This document shows positions 8,097-14,430 of a stretch of 21,067 nt of DNA, piece by piece. The DNA comes from CAZPLZ01 sp964587525 (GTDB lineage Bacteria; Oederibacteriota; CAKKQC01). Below the pieces are notes generated by a model, which did no database searches, was not told the DNA's origin, and worked only from the letters and a program-made list of their open reading frames with translations. Numbering within the stretch: the stretch's first letter is position 1; the number at the start of each line of letters is the position of its first letter. The stretch spans positions 1 through 21,067 of the forward strand of contig CAZPLZ010000038.1 of assembly GCA_964587525.1 (NCBI GenBank), written 5' to 3'. Both the position numbers and the translations under genes were made by a program.

Positions 8097-8420
8097 CTAG
8101 ACGCTAAACGAGTGGCCGCAGCCACACCCACCCTTGGAGTTCGGGTTGGTCACGGAGAAGCCTTCGCCTTCGATGGTCTCCACATAATCCACGGTGCTCC
8201 CCTCGAGAAATTGCGCACTCTGGGGATCGACGACCATCTGCATCCCGTCCACCTGGACCACCGTGTCATCAGGTTTTTTATCATCGAACCCGAACCCGTA
8301 CTCCAATCCGGAGCAGCCCCCCTCCTGCACAGACACCCGCAGAGCTTTCCCGGCCAAGGTTTTATCTTCCTCGAGATAACTCTTAACCTTCCTGACAGCG
8401 TTTTCACTTAGCGTGATCAT
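8097..8420 (-). CDS. A-type iron-sulfur carrier protein (HesB/IscA/ErpA family), first copy
   Basis: This is the first gene of the long minus-strand operon. At 107 residues it has the family fold and the three cysteines C36 (GGCSGLEY), C99 and C101 (GGCGCGHSF). ATG 8420 is preferred over a longer open frame from 8444 because an AAGGAGAGG Shine-Dalgarno lies about 7 bases upstream and the encoded start (MITLSENAV) matches the usual beginning of the family. A perfect TATAAT lies 23 bases upstream of the start. Downstream, the second carrier begins with no intervening base. No isc or suf scaffold or desulfurase gene is in the window. Confidence 0.95.
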   Translation of the reverse strand: MITLSENAVRKVKSYLEEDKTLAGKALRVSVQEGGCSGLEYGFGFDDKKPDDTVVQVDGMQMVVDPQSAQFLEGSTVDYVETIEGEGFSVTNPNSKGGCGCGHSFSV

Positions 8421-8442
8421 GGTTGGCCTCTCCTTCCTTAAC

Positions 8443-8448
8443 ATTATA
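8443..8448 (-). promoter_or_regulatory. Minus-strand -10 box (TATAAT) for the Fe-S/glc operon
   Basis: A perfect TATAAT on the minus strand is placed to start transcription near 8436, about 15 bases before the first carrier's start codon, and the Shine-Dalgarno lies in that leader. At the normal 17-base spacing the -35 position reads AACCTT, which is not a consensus. The dyad at 8468-8490 covers this position, which would fit an activator-dependent or repressed promoter. The -10 is seen; the regulation is inferred. Confidence 0.55.
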
Positions 8449-8467
8449 ACTCCAAAGCACAGCTCAA

Positions 8468-8490
8468 GGTTGCGTTGCCCTGTCGCAACC
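8468..8490. promoter_or_regulatory. Dyad GGTTGCG-N9-CGCAACC, candidate operator or activator site
   Basis: Seven-base arms (ggttgcg at 8468-8474, cgcaacc at 8484-8490) flank nine bases. The dyad sits roughly 32-54 bases upstream of the inferred minus-strand transcription start, exactly where a -35 box is missing. It does not match the IscR site as I know it. A binding site for a dimeric regulator is the likeliest reading; an RNA hairpin is less likely because it lies upstream of the inferred start. Confidence 0.45.
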
Positions 8491-8498
8491 CATCCTTG

Positions 8499-8532
8499 AC
8501 CCCGTTAGACCTCTTAAGAGATCTAACGGGGT
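8499..8532. promoter_or_regulatory. 34-nt near-perfect palindrome beside the plus-strand promoter
   Basis: Arms of 17 bases meet at a central cttaag; outer arms read accccgttaga and tctaacggggt. There is one mismatch (C8510 against A8521), which becomes a G-U wobble in a minus-strand transcript. The right end shares its last base with the TTGACA of the plus-strand gene. This fits an operator for the plus-strand gene; it is also long enough to form a cruciform or RNA hairpin. There is no T-tract following it on either side, so it is not a standard terminator. Confidence 0.6.
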
Positions 8533-8564
8533 TGACAGTTGAGAGCCCTTTTAGCCAATATAAA
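8532..8564 (+). promoter_or_regulatory. Sigma-70-like promoter of the plus-strand orphan gene
   Basis: A perfect TTGACA (8532-8537) is followed by an AT-rich stretch containing CAATAT (8556-8561, spacing 18) and TATAAA (8559-8564, spacing 21). Either -10 choice puts the transcription start only a few bases before the ATG at 8573, and no Shine-Dalgarno is visible, so the mRNA may be leaderless or nearly so. The -35 is clear; the -10 assignment is uncertain. Confidence 0.5.
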
Positions 8565-8572
8565 CGAACAAA

Positions 8573-8992
8573 ATGGCGCCCACGAAGACCAACACCGCCA
8601 AAGTGCTCGCGGGACTTCCCCAGTGGCTTACCGCAACCACCGAACACAATGAATCCTTCCGGTTTGAAGCACTCACGCTGCTTGAACAGGCTAGGAGCAA
8701 GTTAGCTGAAATTGAGGCAAAGCCGCCGCCGGACGCCGCCGCCACCGCGGTGGCGGCCCTGCACCCGCTGCATCTCGTGGTGAAGGCGCTGCTGGCTGCC
8801 AAGGCCATGAAATCCTACAGCACGCGCGCCTCGCTCGAGCTGCTGCATCTGCTGTATGGGGAAGAAATCCCTGAGAGCCTGATCCAGCAGTATGTGGGCG
8901 TCCAGAGCGTGAGAATCCAAGGAGCCAAATCCTTGGAAGCAGCCAAGTCGTTCATCGCCACCGCTACGCAGTTGCTCGCGAAGACCCCTTAG
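8573..8992 (+). CDS. Uncharacterised helical protein, the only plus-strand gene; weakly HEPN/UPF0332-like
   Basis: I do not recognise this 139-residue protein. Codon use is like its neighbours (G/C-rich third positions), and it has its own promoter-like sequence, so it looks real. It has no signal peptide or membrane segment and should be nearly all helical: about residues 29-50, 56-80, 84-95, 100-115 and 118-137. The segment from HLVVKALLAAKAMK (67-80), through SLELLHLLYGEEIPESLI (87-104), to the last helix SLEAAKSFIATATQLLA (120-136) has the spacing of a HEPN or UPF0332 helical bundle. The HEPN RNase motif R-x4-6-H is absent, so it would be a non-catalytic member if related. It stands alone, divergent from the Fe-S operon and convergent with nuoI. 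The HEPN idea is a low-confidence inference. Confidence 0.82.
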   Translation: MAPTKTNTAKVLAGLPQWLTATTEHNESFRFEALTLLEQARSKLAEIEAKPPPDAAATAVAALHPLHLVVKALLAAKAMKSYSTRASLELLHLLYGEEIPESLIQQYVGVQSVRIQGAKSLEAAKSFIATATQLLAKTP

Positions 8993-9008
8993 ACTCGCAG
9001 ACTCGCCC

Positions 9009-9046
9009 CCCTCACCCTACCCTCTCCCCCCTTCGGGGGGAGAGGG
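9009..9046. repeat. Hairpin repeat between convergent genes, likely bidirectional transcript end (copy A)
   Basis: A 12-bp perfect stem (ccctctcccccc at 9020-9031, ggggggagaggg at 9035-9046) closes a ttc loop; to its left lies ccctcaccctac. The unit, read on the minus strand, matches the copy at 15057-15092 (stem, then TAGGGTGAGGG or TCGGGGTGAGGG). It lies between the ends of the plus-strand gene and nuoI. No T-tract follows on either strand, so terminator function is inferred from position and stability. Confidence 0.7.
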
Positions 9047-9062
9047 AAAGAATGCCCCGGCG

Positions 9063-9722
9063 TCAGTTTGAGGGAGGTGGAGTCTCCTTCGGGGCCGGGG
9101 CCGCTGGAGGGACGGCAGGTTGCGGCGCAGCCTTGGGCGTCACCGCGGTCGGGGATGGCTTGAGCGCAGCCTTCTTGGCCCGCTTGGCTTCTTCTTCCGC
9201 CCACGCTTTCGGGTGGGTCCTGGCGTAGTATTCGGTGGACACGAGCAGGTCCTGCAAATTCTGAACCTCGTTGGGCTTGCGCACATAGGTTGACAACTCA
9301 AACTGGTGATCCATCTTGATCGCATCAAACGGGCAGTACTCCGCGCAGAGCCCGCAGTTCATGCAGACGTTCGTCTCGATGAAGAAATCTTCCACCTTGT
9401 TCTTGATCTTGCCGTCCTCGCCTTTGGCCTGCACGATCCAGATGCACTGCGGCGGACAGACCTTGGCGCAGATCCCACATGATGTGCACAGTATGTCGCC
9501 GCTGTTCTCCTCGTAGATCAGCACGGGGAGCACCCGGAACCGCTCCGGCACCGGCACCCTTTCTTCCGGGTACTGGACCGTGAACACTCCCGAAGCGCCC
9601 GCGCCACGATTCCCATTTTTTGACATTCCGAGCTGCCGCTTCACGCCTTGGATATAGGAGTTGAAAAAGTGCCCCAAGGTGATGAACATCCCCTGAATGA
9701 TCGAGAGCCCAAAAAGCCTCAC
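9063..9722 (-). CDS. nuoI: NADH-quinone oxidoreductase subunit I (NuoI)
   Basis: NuoI carries the two 4Fe-4S clusters (N6a and N6b) that pass electrons toward NuoB in complex I. Ligands are C79-x2-C82-x2-C85-x3-C89 with an extra C93, and C120-x2-C123-x2-C126-x3-C130-P, followed by FDAIKMDHQFEL. The GTG start at 9722 overlaps the nuoBCD stop by four bases (GTGA). The N-terminal membrane-associated part (IIQGMFITLGHFF) is separated from the core TVQYPEER by about 27 extra residues (21-47), rich in G, N and K. The C-terminus has an unusual tail of about 45 residues (from near 175) rich in Ala, Pro and Lys. At 219 residues it is longer than many NuoI proteins (around 160-180). Confidence 0.96.
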   Translation of the reverse strand: MRLFGLSIIQGMFITLGHFFNSYIQGVKRQLGMSKNGNRGAGASGVFTVQYPEERVPVPERFRVLPVLIYEENSGDILCTSCGICAKVCPPQCIWIVQAKGEDGKIKNKVEDFFIETNVCMNCGLCAEYCPFDAIKMDHQFELSTYVRKPNEVQNLQDLLVSTEYYARTHPKAWAEEEAKRAKKAALKPSPTAVTPKAAPQPAVPPAAPAPKETPPPSN

Positions 9723-12136
9723 CGGTCAGCCTCGCCCAGAACGATATCAATAGACCCCAGGATGGCCACAACGTCCGCGACCAGGTGCCCGCGGCACATC
9801 TCTCCCAGCGCGGTCAGGTTGATAAAGCTCGGCGCCCGTATGTGGTACCGGTACGGGGTGACGTTGCCGTCGGACACTATGTAGAAACCCAACTCGCCCT
9901 TCGGGTTCTCACACCGGCTGTAGATGTCGCCCTCAGCCGGCCGCAGCAAATACTGGTTCTTGTCGATGACTGGCCCAGAATCCGGAATCTGCTTGAGCGC
10001 CTGCTCCAGGATGCGCACCGACTGCCACATCTCAGCGATCCGGACACGGTACCGGTCATAGACATCGCCATTGGGAAAGGTCGGAACGTCAAACTCGAAC
10101 CGGTCATAGATCGAGTACGGCTCCGCCTTGCGGATATCGTACTTGATCCCGGAGCCACGCAGGACCGGGCCGGAGGCGCTGAAGTTGACCGCCAGTTCCT
10201 TGGGTAACACCCCCACGCCCTGGCAACGTGCCTGCACGATATCGTTCCGCGTGATGTAGTTGTCAAACTGCTCGATCGCCCGGGGCAGCCGCTCGTGCAC
10301 CATCTTGCGGGCCAGCGGCAGGAACTCGTCGGGCAGATCGCCCATCACCCCCGAAAACCGCATGTAGTTGCACATCATTCGTGACCCGGCCGCCATCTCG
10401 AACAAATCTAGAATCAGTTCGCGCTCCTCGATGGCGTACATCATGGGGGTCGCGAACGCTCCCAGGTCCTGAATCAGGAAACTGACCGCCCAGAAGTGGT
10501 TCACGATCCGGGTGAACTCCGCCATGATCACCCGGATGTACTCGGCGCGCTCCGGCACCTTCATCCCCGCCAGGCGCTCCACCGCAATCGCGTACGCGAG
10601 GTTGTTGGCCATGGAGGAGATGTAATCCAGCCGGTCCGTGTACGGGAAATTCATGATGTAGGTGTTCCGCTCCCCGATCTTTTCGTGGTTGCGGTGCAGG
10701 TACCCGAGCACGGGCTCCAGCTTCACCACCCGCTCGCCCTCCAGCAAGACCCTCATCTGGAAGACCCCGTGCGTGGAGGGGTGCTGCGGCCCCATGCTGA
10801 CCAGCATCCGCCGCTTGCCAGATTCGTTCACCGCGCCGGTTTCGAACGGAGCTTCCTCAATCTTGAGCGTGGATGGGTCGAATCCTTCGGGATAGACGTG
10901 GTTGCGGCCCCACCGGTTCCGGTCTTCCGCGCTGATGTGGTGCCCCTCTTTCCACCGGGTCGAGAACATCTTGCGCGGCTCCTCGTAATAGGCCTCGAGA
11001 TAATCCTTCCTCAGCGGGTGGCCCGCAAACCCTTCCCACATCAGGATGCGCTTGAGATTGGGGTGGCCCGTGAACTTCACACCCATCAGGTCATACACTT
11101 CACGTTCCTGTAAGTCGGCGCCCGCCCACACCGGTACCACCGAAGGGACCTCTGGACTATCCTTGTCGGCGCGAACCTTGACGTTGAGCCCGGGGCCTGG
11201 CTGGTCAATCTGGTACAGGTTGTACACGACCTCGTAGGCGTCGGAGTAGTCGGTGGAGGTCACGTTGGCCAGATAGTCAAAGCCGTGCTCATTTCGCAGC
11301 ACCTTCGCCACCTCCAGCCACACCCCCCTGTCCACCACCAGCGCATTCTTGGCGTGCGCCTGAATCCGGTCGGCGCCGAACTTCTCGGCCAGCTTGACCC
11401 CCATCGGCTTGACCGCCGCCACGTCTGCCAGCGCAGTCACCTCAATGACCTTCGCAGCCGCTCTCATGGCTGGAGCCTCCTTGGGCTCCTTGAGTCGCTG
11501 CGCCTCGCCTTTGGCGAGCACATCCTTGATCTCGGGAATCTGGCGTTGATCCACCAGATCCGGCCCCAGCACTGGCACGGGGATCTCTGGGCGCCGGCGG
11601 CGCTTCCAGGCACCGATATACGACTCGTGATCGATCTTCTTCTGAAGCTCCATCAGGGCGTGCAGCAAGGCCTGGGGCGTGGGTGGGCAGCCGCGGGCGT
11701 AGACATCCACCGGCAGGAACTCGTCAATGCCGGAGACGACGTTGTAGCCTTCCTTGAAGGGACCGCCCCCGTTGGCGCACGCCCCCATGGAGAGCACGTA
11801 TTTGGGCTCCGGCATCTGGTTGAACAGCCGCACGATCATGGGCACCATTTTCTTGGTGACGGTGCCGGAGACAATCATGAGATCCGCCTGGCGGGGCGAG
11901 GGCCGAAACAGCTCGGAGCCGAACCGGGCGATATCGAACCGCGACGCCGCCGTGCAGATCATCTCGATCGCGCAGCAGGCCAGCCCAAACTGGAGCGGCC
12001 ACAGGGAGTTCCGGCGGCCCCAACTGGCGACCCCGTCCACATAGCCGATAATCCCCTGCCACGTCGTGATGGCGACATGGCGGCGAACCTCTTCTTCGAG
12101 GGCCTGGTCAGCGGTCAGGGTTGTGTACTGAGGCAT
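9719..12136 (-). CDS. nuoBCD: Fused NADH-quinone oxidoreductase subunits B, C and D (NuoBCD)
   Basis: One 805-residue protein joins three Q-module subunits of complex I. NuoB occupies about 20-180, with its 4Fe-4S (N2) ligands C54, C55, C120 and C150 (GLACC, GACANGGG, ARGCPPTPQ). A linker of about 60 residues rich in K, A and E follows. NuoC is about 246-385, with the signature ERE-x-YDLMGVKFTGHPNL. NuoD is about 445-805, starting at MGPQHPSTHGVFQMR and ending in GSIDIVLGEADR. No stop or frameshift is seen in the joints. The NuoCD fusion is well known; a BCD fusion occurs in some other bacteria by my recollection. The ATG at 12136 has no clear Shine-Dalgarno and lies 20 bases after the polyprenyl synthase stop. 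Subunits A, E-H and J-N are not in the window, so they must be elsewhere. Confidence 0.97.
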   Translation of the reverse strand: MPQYTTLTADQALEEEVRRHVAITTWQGIIGYVDGVASWGRRNSLWPLQFGLACCAIEMICTAASRFDIARFGSELFRPSPRQADLMIVSGTVTKKMVPMIVRLFNQMPEPKYVLSMGACANGGGPFKEGYNVVSGIDEFLPVDVYARGCPPTPQALLHALMELQKKIDHESYIGAWKRRRRPEIPVPVLGPDLVDQRQIPEIKDVLAKGEAQRLKEPKEAPAMRAAAKVIEVTALADVAAVKPMGVKLAEKFGADRIQAHAKNALVVDRGVWLEVAKVLRNEHGFDYLANVTSTDYSDAYEVVYNLYQIDQPGPGLNVKVRADKDSPEVPSVVPVWAGADLQEREVYDLMGVKFTGHPNLKRILMWEGFAGHPLRKDYLEAYYEEPRKMFSTRWKEGHHISAEDRNRWGRNHVYPEGFDPSTLKIEEAPFETGAVNESGKRRMLVSMGPQHPSTHGVFQMRVLLEGERVVKLEPVLGYLHRNHEKIGERNTYIMNFPYTDRLDYISSMANNLAYAIAVERLAGMKVPERAEYIRVIMAEFTRIVNHFWAVSFLIQDLGAFATPMMYAIEERELILDLFEMAAGSRMMCNYMRFSGVMGDLPDEFLPLARKMVHERLPRAIEQFDNYITRNDIVQARCQGVGVLPKELAVNFSASGPVLRGSGIKYDIRKAEPYSIYDRFEFDVPTFPNGDVYDRYRVRIAEMWQSVRILEQALKQIPDSGPVIDKNQYLLRPAEGDIYSRCENPKGELGFYIVSDGNVTPYRYHIRAPSFINLTALGEMCRGHLVADVVAILGSIDIVLGEADR

Positions 12137-12156
12137 GATTCTAGCTACTTAGTCTA

Positions 12157-13239
12157 TTACTTCCGCCGTTCTAGCGCATAGCCCGCCAGAGTTTTCAAAG
12201 GCTCACGGGCCGCCGCAGGGATGTCTTCGATCGCCACCAGCGCCCTTTTGAGATAGGCCTCAGCCCGGTTCAGCGTGTGCGTGAGCCCTCCCTGCTCCTT
12301 CACCAGCCCGATCACCTCGCTGATCCCCCCGTTGGATAGCGCTAAGGGCGCGAGCAGTTTCATAAACCGCTTGTTCTCCCTCCCCTTCAGCGTGTGCCTC
12401 AAGTACAGCACCGGCATGGTGAATTTGCCCTCCACCAGATCGGCCCCCACCGGCTTGCCGACCTCCCGTTGGTCCCCGGAGAAATCCAGCGCGTCATCGA
12501 TGAGCTGGAACGCCATCCCGAAGGCATACCCGTACCGCCGCAGAGCCATCTGCACCGGCTGCGACACCCCCGCCAGAATGGCGCCAGATTCACAAGCACC
12601 GGCCATCAGCGCCGCAGTTTTCTTCCCGATGATCGCCAGGTAGCGCTTTTCGGAGATGTCCGGCTGAAAAGCTACAGCGGTCTCCTCGATCTCGCCATCA
12701 CACAAAAGCTGCGCGGCGTGCAACAGGCTTTGGGTGACCGGGAGCGGGAACCGGTCAGCCAACACACAGAAATTGCGGGCGAACAGGAAATCTCCCATCA
12801 GGACCGCCTGGTGGGTTCCCCAGACTGCGTGCAAGGAACGCTGGTTCCGGCGCATCGTCGCCCCATCCAGAATGTCGTCATGGACCAGAGAGGCCATATG
12901 CAGCATCTCCACCGCCGCCGCCAGCTCCGCGGCGTGATCTAAATCGGCACGGCCGGACCGGGAGGAGAACAGGACCAAAGCGGCGCGGATGCGTTTGCCA
13001 GGCCGGCGCAACAAGTGCTGGGCCATGGGCTGAATGACATGGCCGCTCTCCGCAGCCGCCCGGGCGAGCACCCGCTCGGTCCGCACCAACCCGTCCCGAA
13101 TAGGCCGGTACAGCTCTTTCAGGACGGCCTCAGCGGCAGCGCGCCGGATCCCCTGCTTGATCCGCCCCCCCAGCCCGGCTGCTAGGGTCCTTCGACGCTG
13201 CTCAGGACCCTGAGCGAGCCTAGCGAGTCGAAGGGTCAC
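12157..13239 (-). CDS. Long-chain polyprenyl diphosphate synthase (IspB/HepT-like)
   Basis: This trans-isoprenyl synthase makes the long prenyl tail of a respiratory quinone. Numbered from GTG 13239 (360 residues), it has GKRIRAALV near 82-90, the first aspartate-rich motif HDDILD at 120-125 with small residues Ala and Ser four to five positions before it (typical of long-chain products), and the second motif LIDDALDFSGD near 246-256. A GKPVGADLVEGKFTMP segment follows the second motif. GTG 13239 overlaps the upstream stop by four bases (GTGA). The first ~17 codons (MTLRLARLAQGPEQRRR) are encoded by a palindromic repeat, and the conserved domain seems to begin only near residue 38, so a later start is possible. 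It lies just upstream of nuoBCD, linking quinone synthesis and quinone reduction. Confidence 0.92.
   Translation of the reverse strand: MTLRLARLAQGPEQRRRTLAAGLGGRIKQGIRRAAAEAVLKELYRPIRDGLVRTERVLARAAAESGHVIQPMAQHLLRRPGKRIRAALVLFSSRSGRADLDHAAELAAAVEMLHMASLVHDDILDGATMRRNQRSLHAVWGTHQAVLMGDFLFARNFCVLADRFPLPVTQSLLHAAQLLCDGEIEETAVAFQPDISEKRYLAIIGKKTAALMAGACESGAILAGVSQPVQMALRRYGYAFGMAFQLIDDALDFSGDQREVGKPVGADLVEGKFTMPVLYLRHTLKGRENKRFMKLLAPLALSNGGISEVIGLVKEQGGLTHTLNRAEAYLKRALVAIEDIPAAAREPLKTLAGYALERRK
13189..13234. repeat. Palindromic repeat element inside the polyprenyl synthase 5' end
   Basis: Outer arms ccttcgac (13189-13196) and gtcgaagg (13227-13234) enclose an inner hairpin gctcag (13200-13205) and ctgagc (13210-13215) around gacc. 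The outer sequences also contain gctagg (13181-13186) and cctagc (13219-13224). Elements of this CCTTCGAC...GTCGAAGG type are common intergenic repeats in several GC-rich bacteria, by my recollection. Here it falls within the open frame of the synthase. I saw no second copy in this window. Confidence 0.7.
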
Positions 13240-13811
13240 GGCCAACGGTACCCTTCAGTTTCCAGTTCTTGGACCTTTCTCTTTGCGTCTTTCAGGTATT
13301 TCCCCGGCCGGCGCCCATGGAGCGGCCGGAACGAATCAACAATCGCCTTATATGACATGAGGGCATGCTCAAGATCTTCACGACCGGCCTCTTTCTCTCT
13401 CTTCCGCCCCACCGCCTCGTGCTGCTGGCCAGTGGTCCAGATCCGCTCTTCCGCCCTATCCACCCACTTGCTGTGTGGCAGGTAGTAGAAGTCGCCTACC
13501 GTCTGCCACCAGACGACCGCTTCCTTATACATATCCTCTTCCATCAAATGCTCGAATTCATTCTCACTCATGGGCTTCCGGCCCAGAAACTTGTCAAAGA
13601 ACCCCGGCACCAGGTTCTTCGCCTCCGTCAGGTCCTGAGCTTTTTGCTGAGAATCTTTGTACCAGTGGTAGTACTTCTCGCCCTCATGGAATTCCCGCTT
13701 CGCGCGTCGCACCACCTCGAACCGGGCCATCTGAAATGCAATCAACGCCGTAGCCACGACGATGACGGTGTTTTTAAACCACGGGCTGCGGGTCCACTCC
13801 GGCAAGGCCAT
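13236..13811 (-). CDS. Uncharacterised membrane-anchored protein with a charged helical domain
   Basis: I do not recognise this 191-residue protein. It has a short N-terminal segment (MALPEWTRSPWFK), one hydrophobic helix at about residues 14-30 (TVIVVATALIAFQMARF), then a highly charged, probably helical soluble part to the end. The basic residues follow the membrane segment (RRAKREF), which suggests an N-out/C-in orientation, so the soluble part may be cytoplasmic. The aromatic-rich stretches YYHWYKDS and VVWWQTVGDFYYLP, and the repeated pattern of short paired helices, could reflect TPR-like folding (YKEAVVWWQTVGDFYYLP, and later ALMSYKAIVDSF). This is inference only. The ATG at 13811 lies 18 bases after the upstream gene and lacks a clear Shine-Dalgarno. 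Its stop overlaps the GTG of the polyprenyl synthase. Confidence 0.82.
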   Translation of the reverse strand: MALPEWTRSPWFKNTVIVVATALIAFQMARFEVVRRAKREFHEGEKYYHWYKDSQQKAQDLTEAKNLVPGFFDKFLGRKPMSENEFEHLMEEDMYKEAVVWWQTVGDFYYLPHSKWVDRAEERIWTTGQQHEAVGRKREKEAGREDLEHALMSYKAIVDSFRPLHGRRPGKYLKDAKRKVQELETEGYRWP

Positions 13812-13829
13812 CGCTTTTGAGGGCGCGCC

Positions 13830-14384
13830 TTACTTTGATTTTTCGAAGTAGTAGCGGAGCATCACCACCCCGCCGGTCAGATCCTCAATACCCAGTTGGG
13901 TACCAGTGCCCTTCGCACCCCTTACCTTTTCACTCAGGAAATGGAGCCCCAAGCCAATATTAGCTTCGCCGCTAAATTGATTGGTGCCGGGTAAAAAATA
14001 CTCCACTCCGAACCCACCGAACAAGGTGAAGTCGGACCCGCTCCCGCCACCCACATCGTGCGTCTCGAATTCGAACCCAGCCAGGAGGTGCGTACCCACC
14101 GGCTTGGACACGTTCATGCGCCGGAGGTAATAAGCCCCGATCCCAAAGTTGGTTTCATCGAGGCCAAACGTCTCACTTCCCGAACCGAACTGGAATTCGA
14201 GGAACCCATCGATTGCGCTCATCGAGTCGAGGTCATAGCGCACATCGGCCCGGTTGAGATTCACACCAAGCCCAATGCGGCCCTTGCCGCTTTTGGAACG
14301 TTTCGCCTGCGCAGCGCAGTCCGCAGCTATACCCACCCCGAGAAACACGATCAGCGTCGTTACAACTAAGGTGATTTTCTTCAC
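13830..14384 (-). CDS. Small secreted beta-rich protein, probable outer-membrane beta-barrel
   Basis: This 184-residue protein starts at GTG 14384, with a GAGGAGGG Shine-Dalgarno 7 bases upstream; a longer frame to 14501 would overlap recR. The N-terminus is a clear signal peptide (KKITLVVTTLIVFLGVGI), with probable cleavage after AAQA near residue 27. The mature part alternates hydrophobic and polar residues as in membrane beta-strands (RIGLGVNLN, FLEFQFG, FGIGAYYLRRM, HLLAGFEFETHD, TLFGGFGVEYFL, GEANIGLGLHFLS, GGVVMLRYYFEKSK). About eight strands are suggested, and an aromatic residue lies near the C-terminus. That matches an OmpA- or OmpW-like small barrel in shape only; I recognise no family. 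It is probably the first gene of a transcript from the promoter at 14431-14439. Confidence 0.85.
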   Translation of the reverse strand: MKKITLVVTTLIVFLGVGIAADCAAQAKRSKSGKGRIGLGVNLNRADVRYDLDSMSAIDGFLEFQFGSGSETFGLDETNFGIGAYYLRRMNVSKPVGTHLLAGFEFETHDVGGGSGSDFTLFGGFGVEYFLPGTNQFSGEANIGLGLHFLSEKVRGAKGTGTQLGIEDLTGGVVMLRYYFEKSK

Positions 14385-14430
14385 GTAGCAGCCCTCCTCT
14401 TGTTGTCGCCTGCCTTGAAATCTGCGGGAC

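Noticed and set aside
8499..8532. Intrinsic terminator
   Set aside because: The palindrome is strong, but there is no T-tract on either side and it lies upstream of both divergent genes, where an operator is more sensible.
8468..8532. CRISPR-like or direct repeat array
   Set aside because: The two dyads are different sequences and are not repeated with regular spacing; no array is present anywhere in the window.
11285..12181. Plus-strand open frame of about 298 codons
   Set aside because: Antisense to the clearly real nuoBCD; the translation has no fold-like pattern.
13830..14384. Lipoprotein
   Set aside because: The cysteine in AADCAAQA follows the hydrophobic region, but the residues before it (IAAD) do not form a lipobox; ordinary signal peptidase cleavage after AQA fits better.
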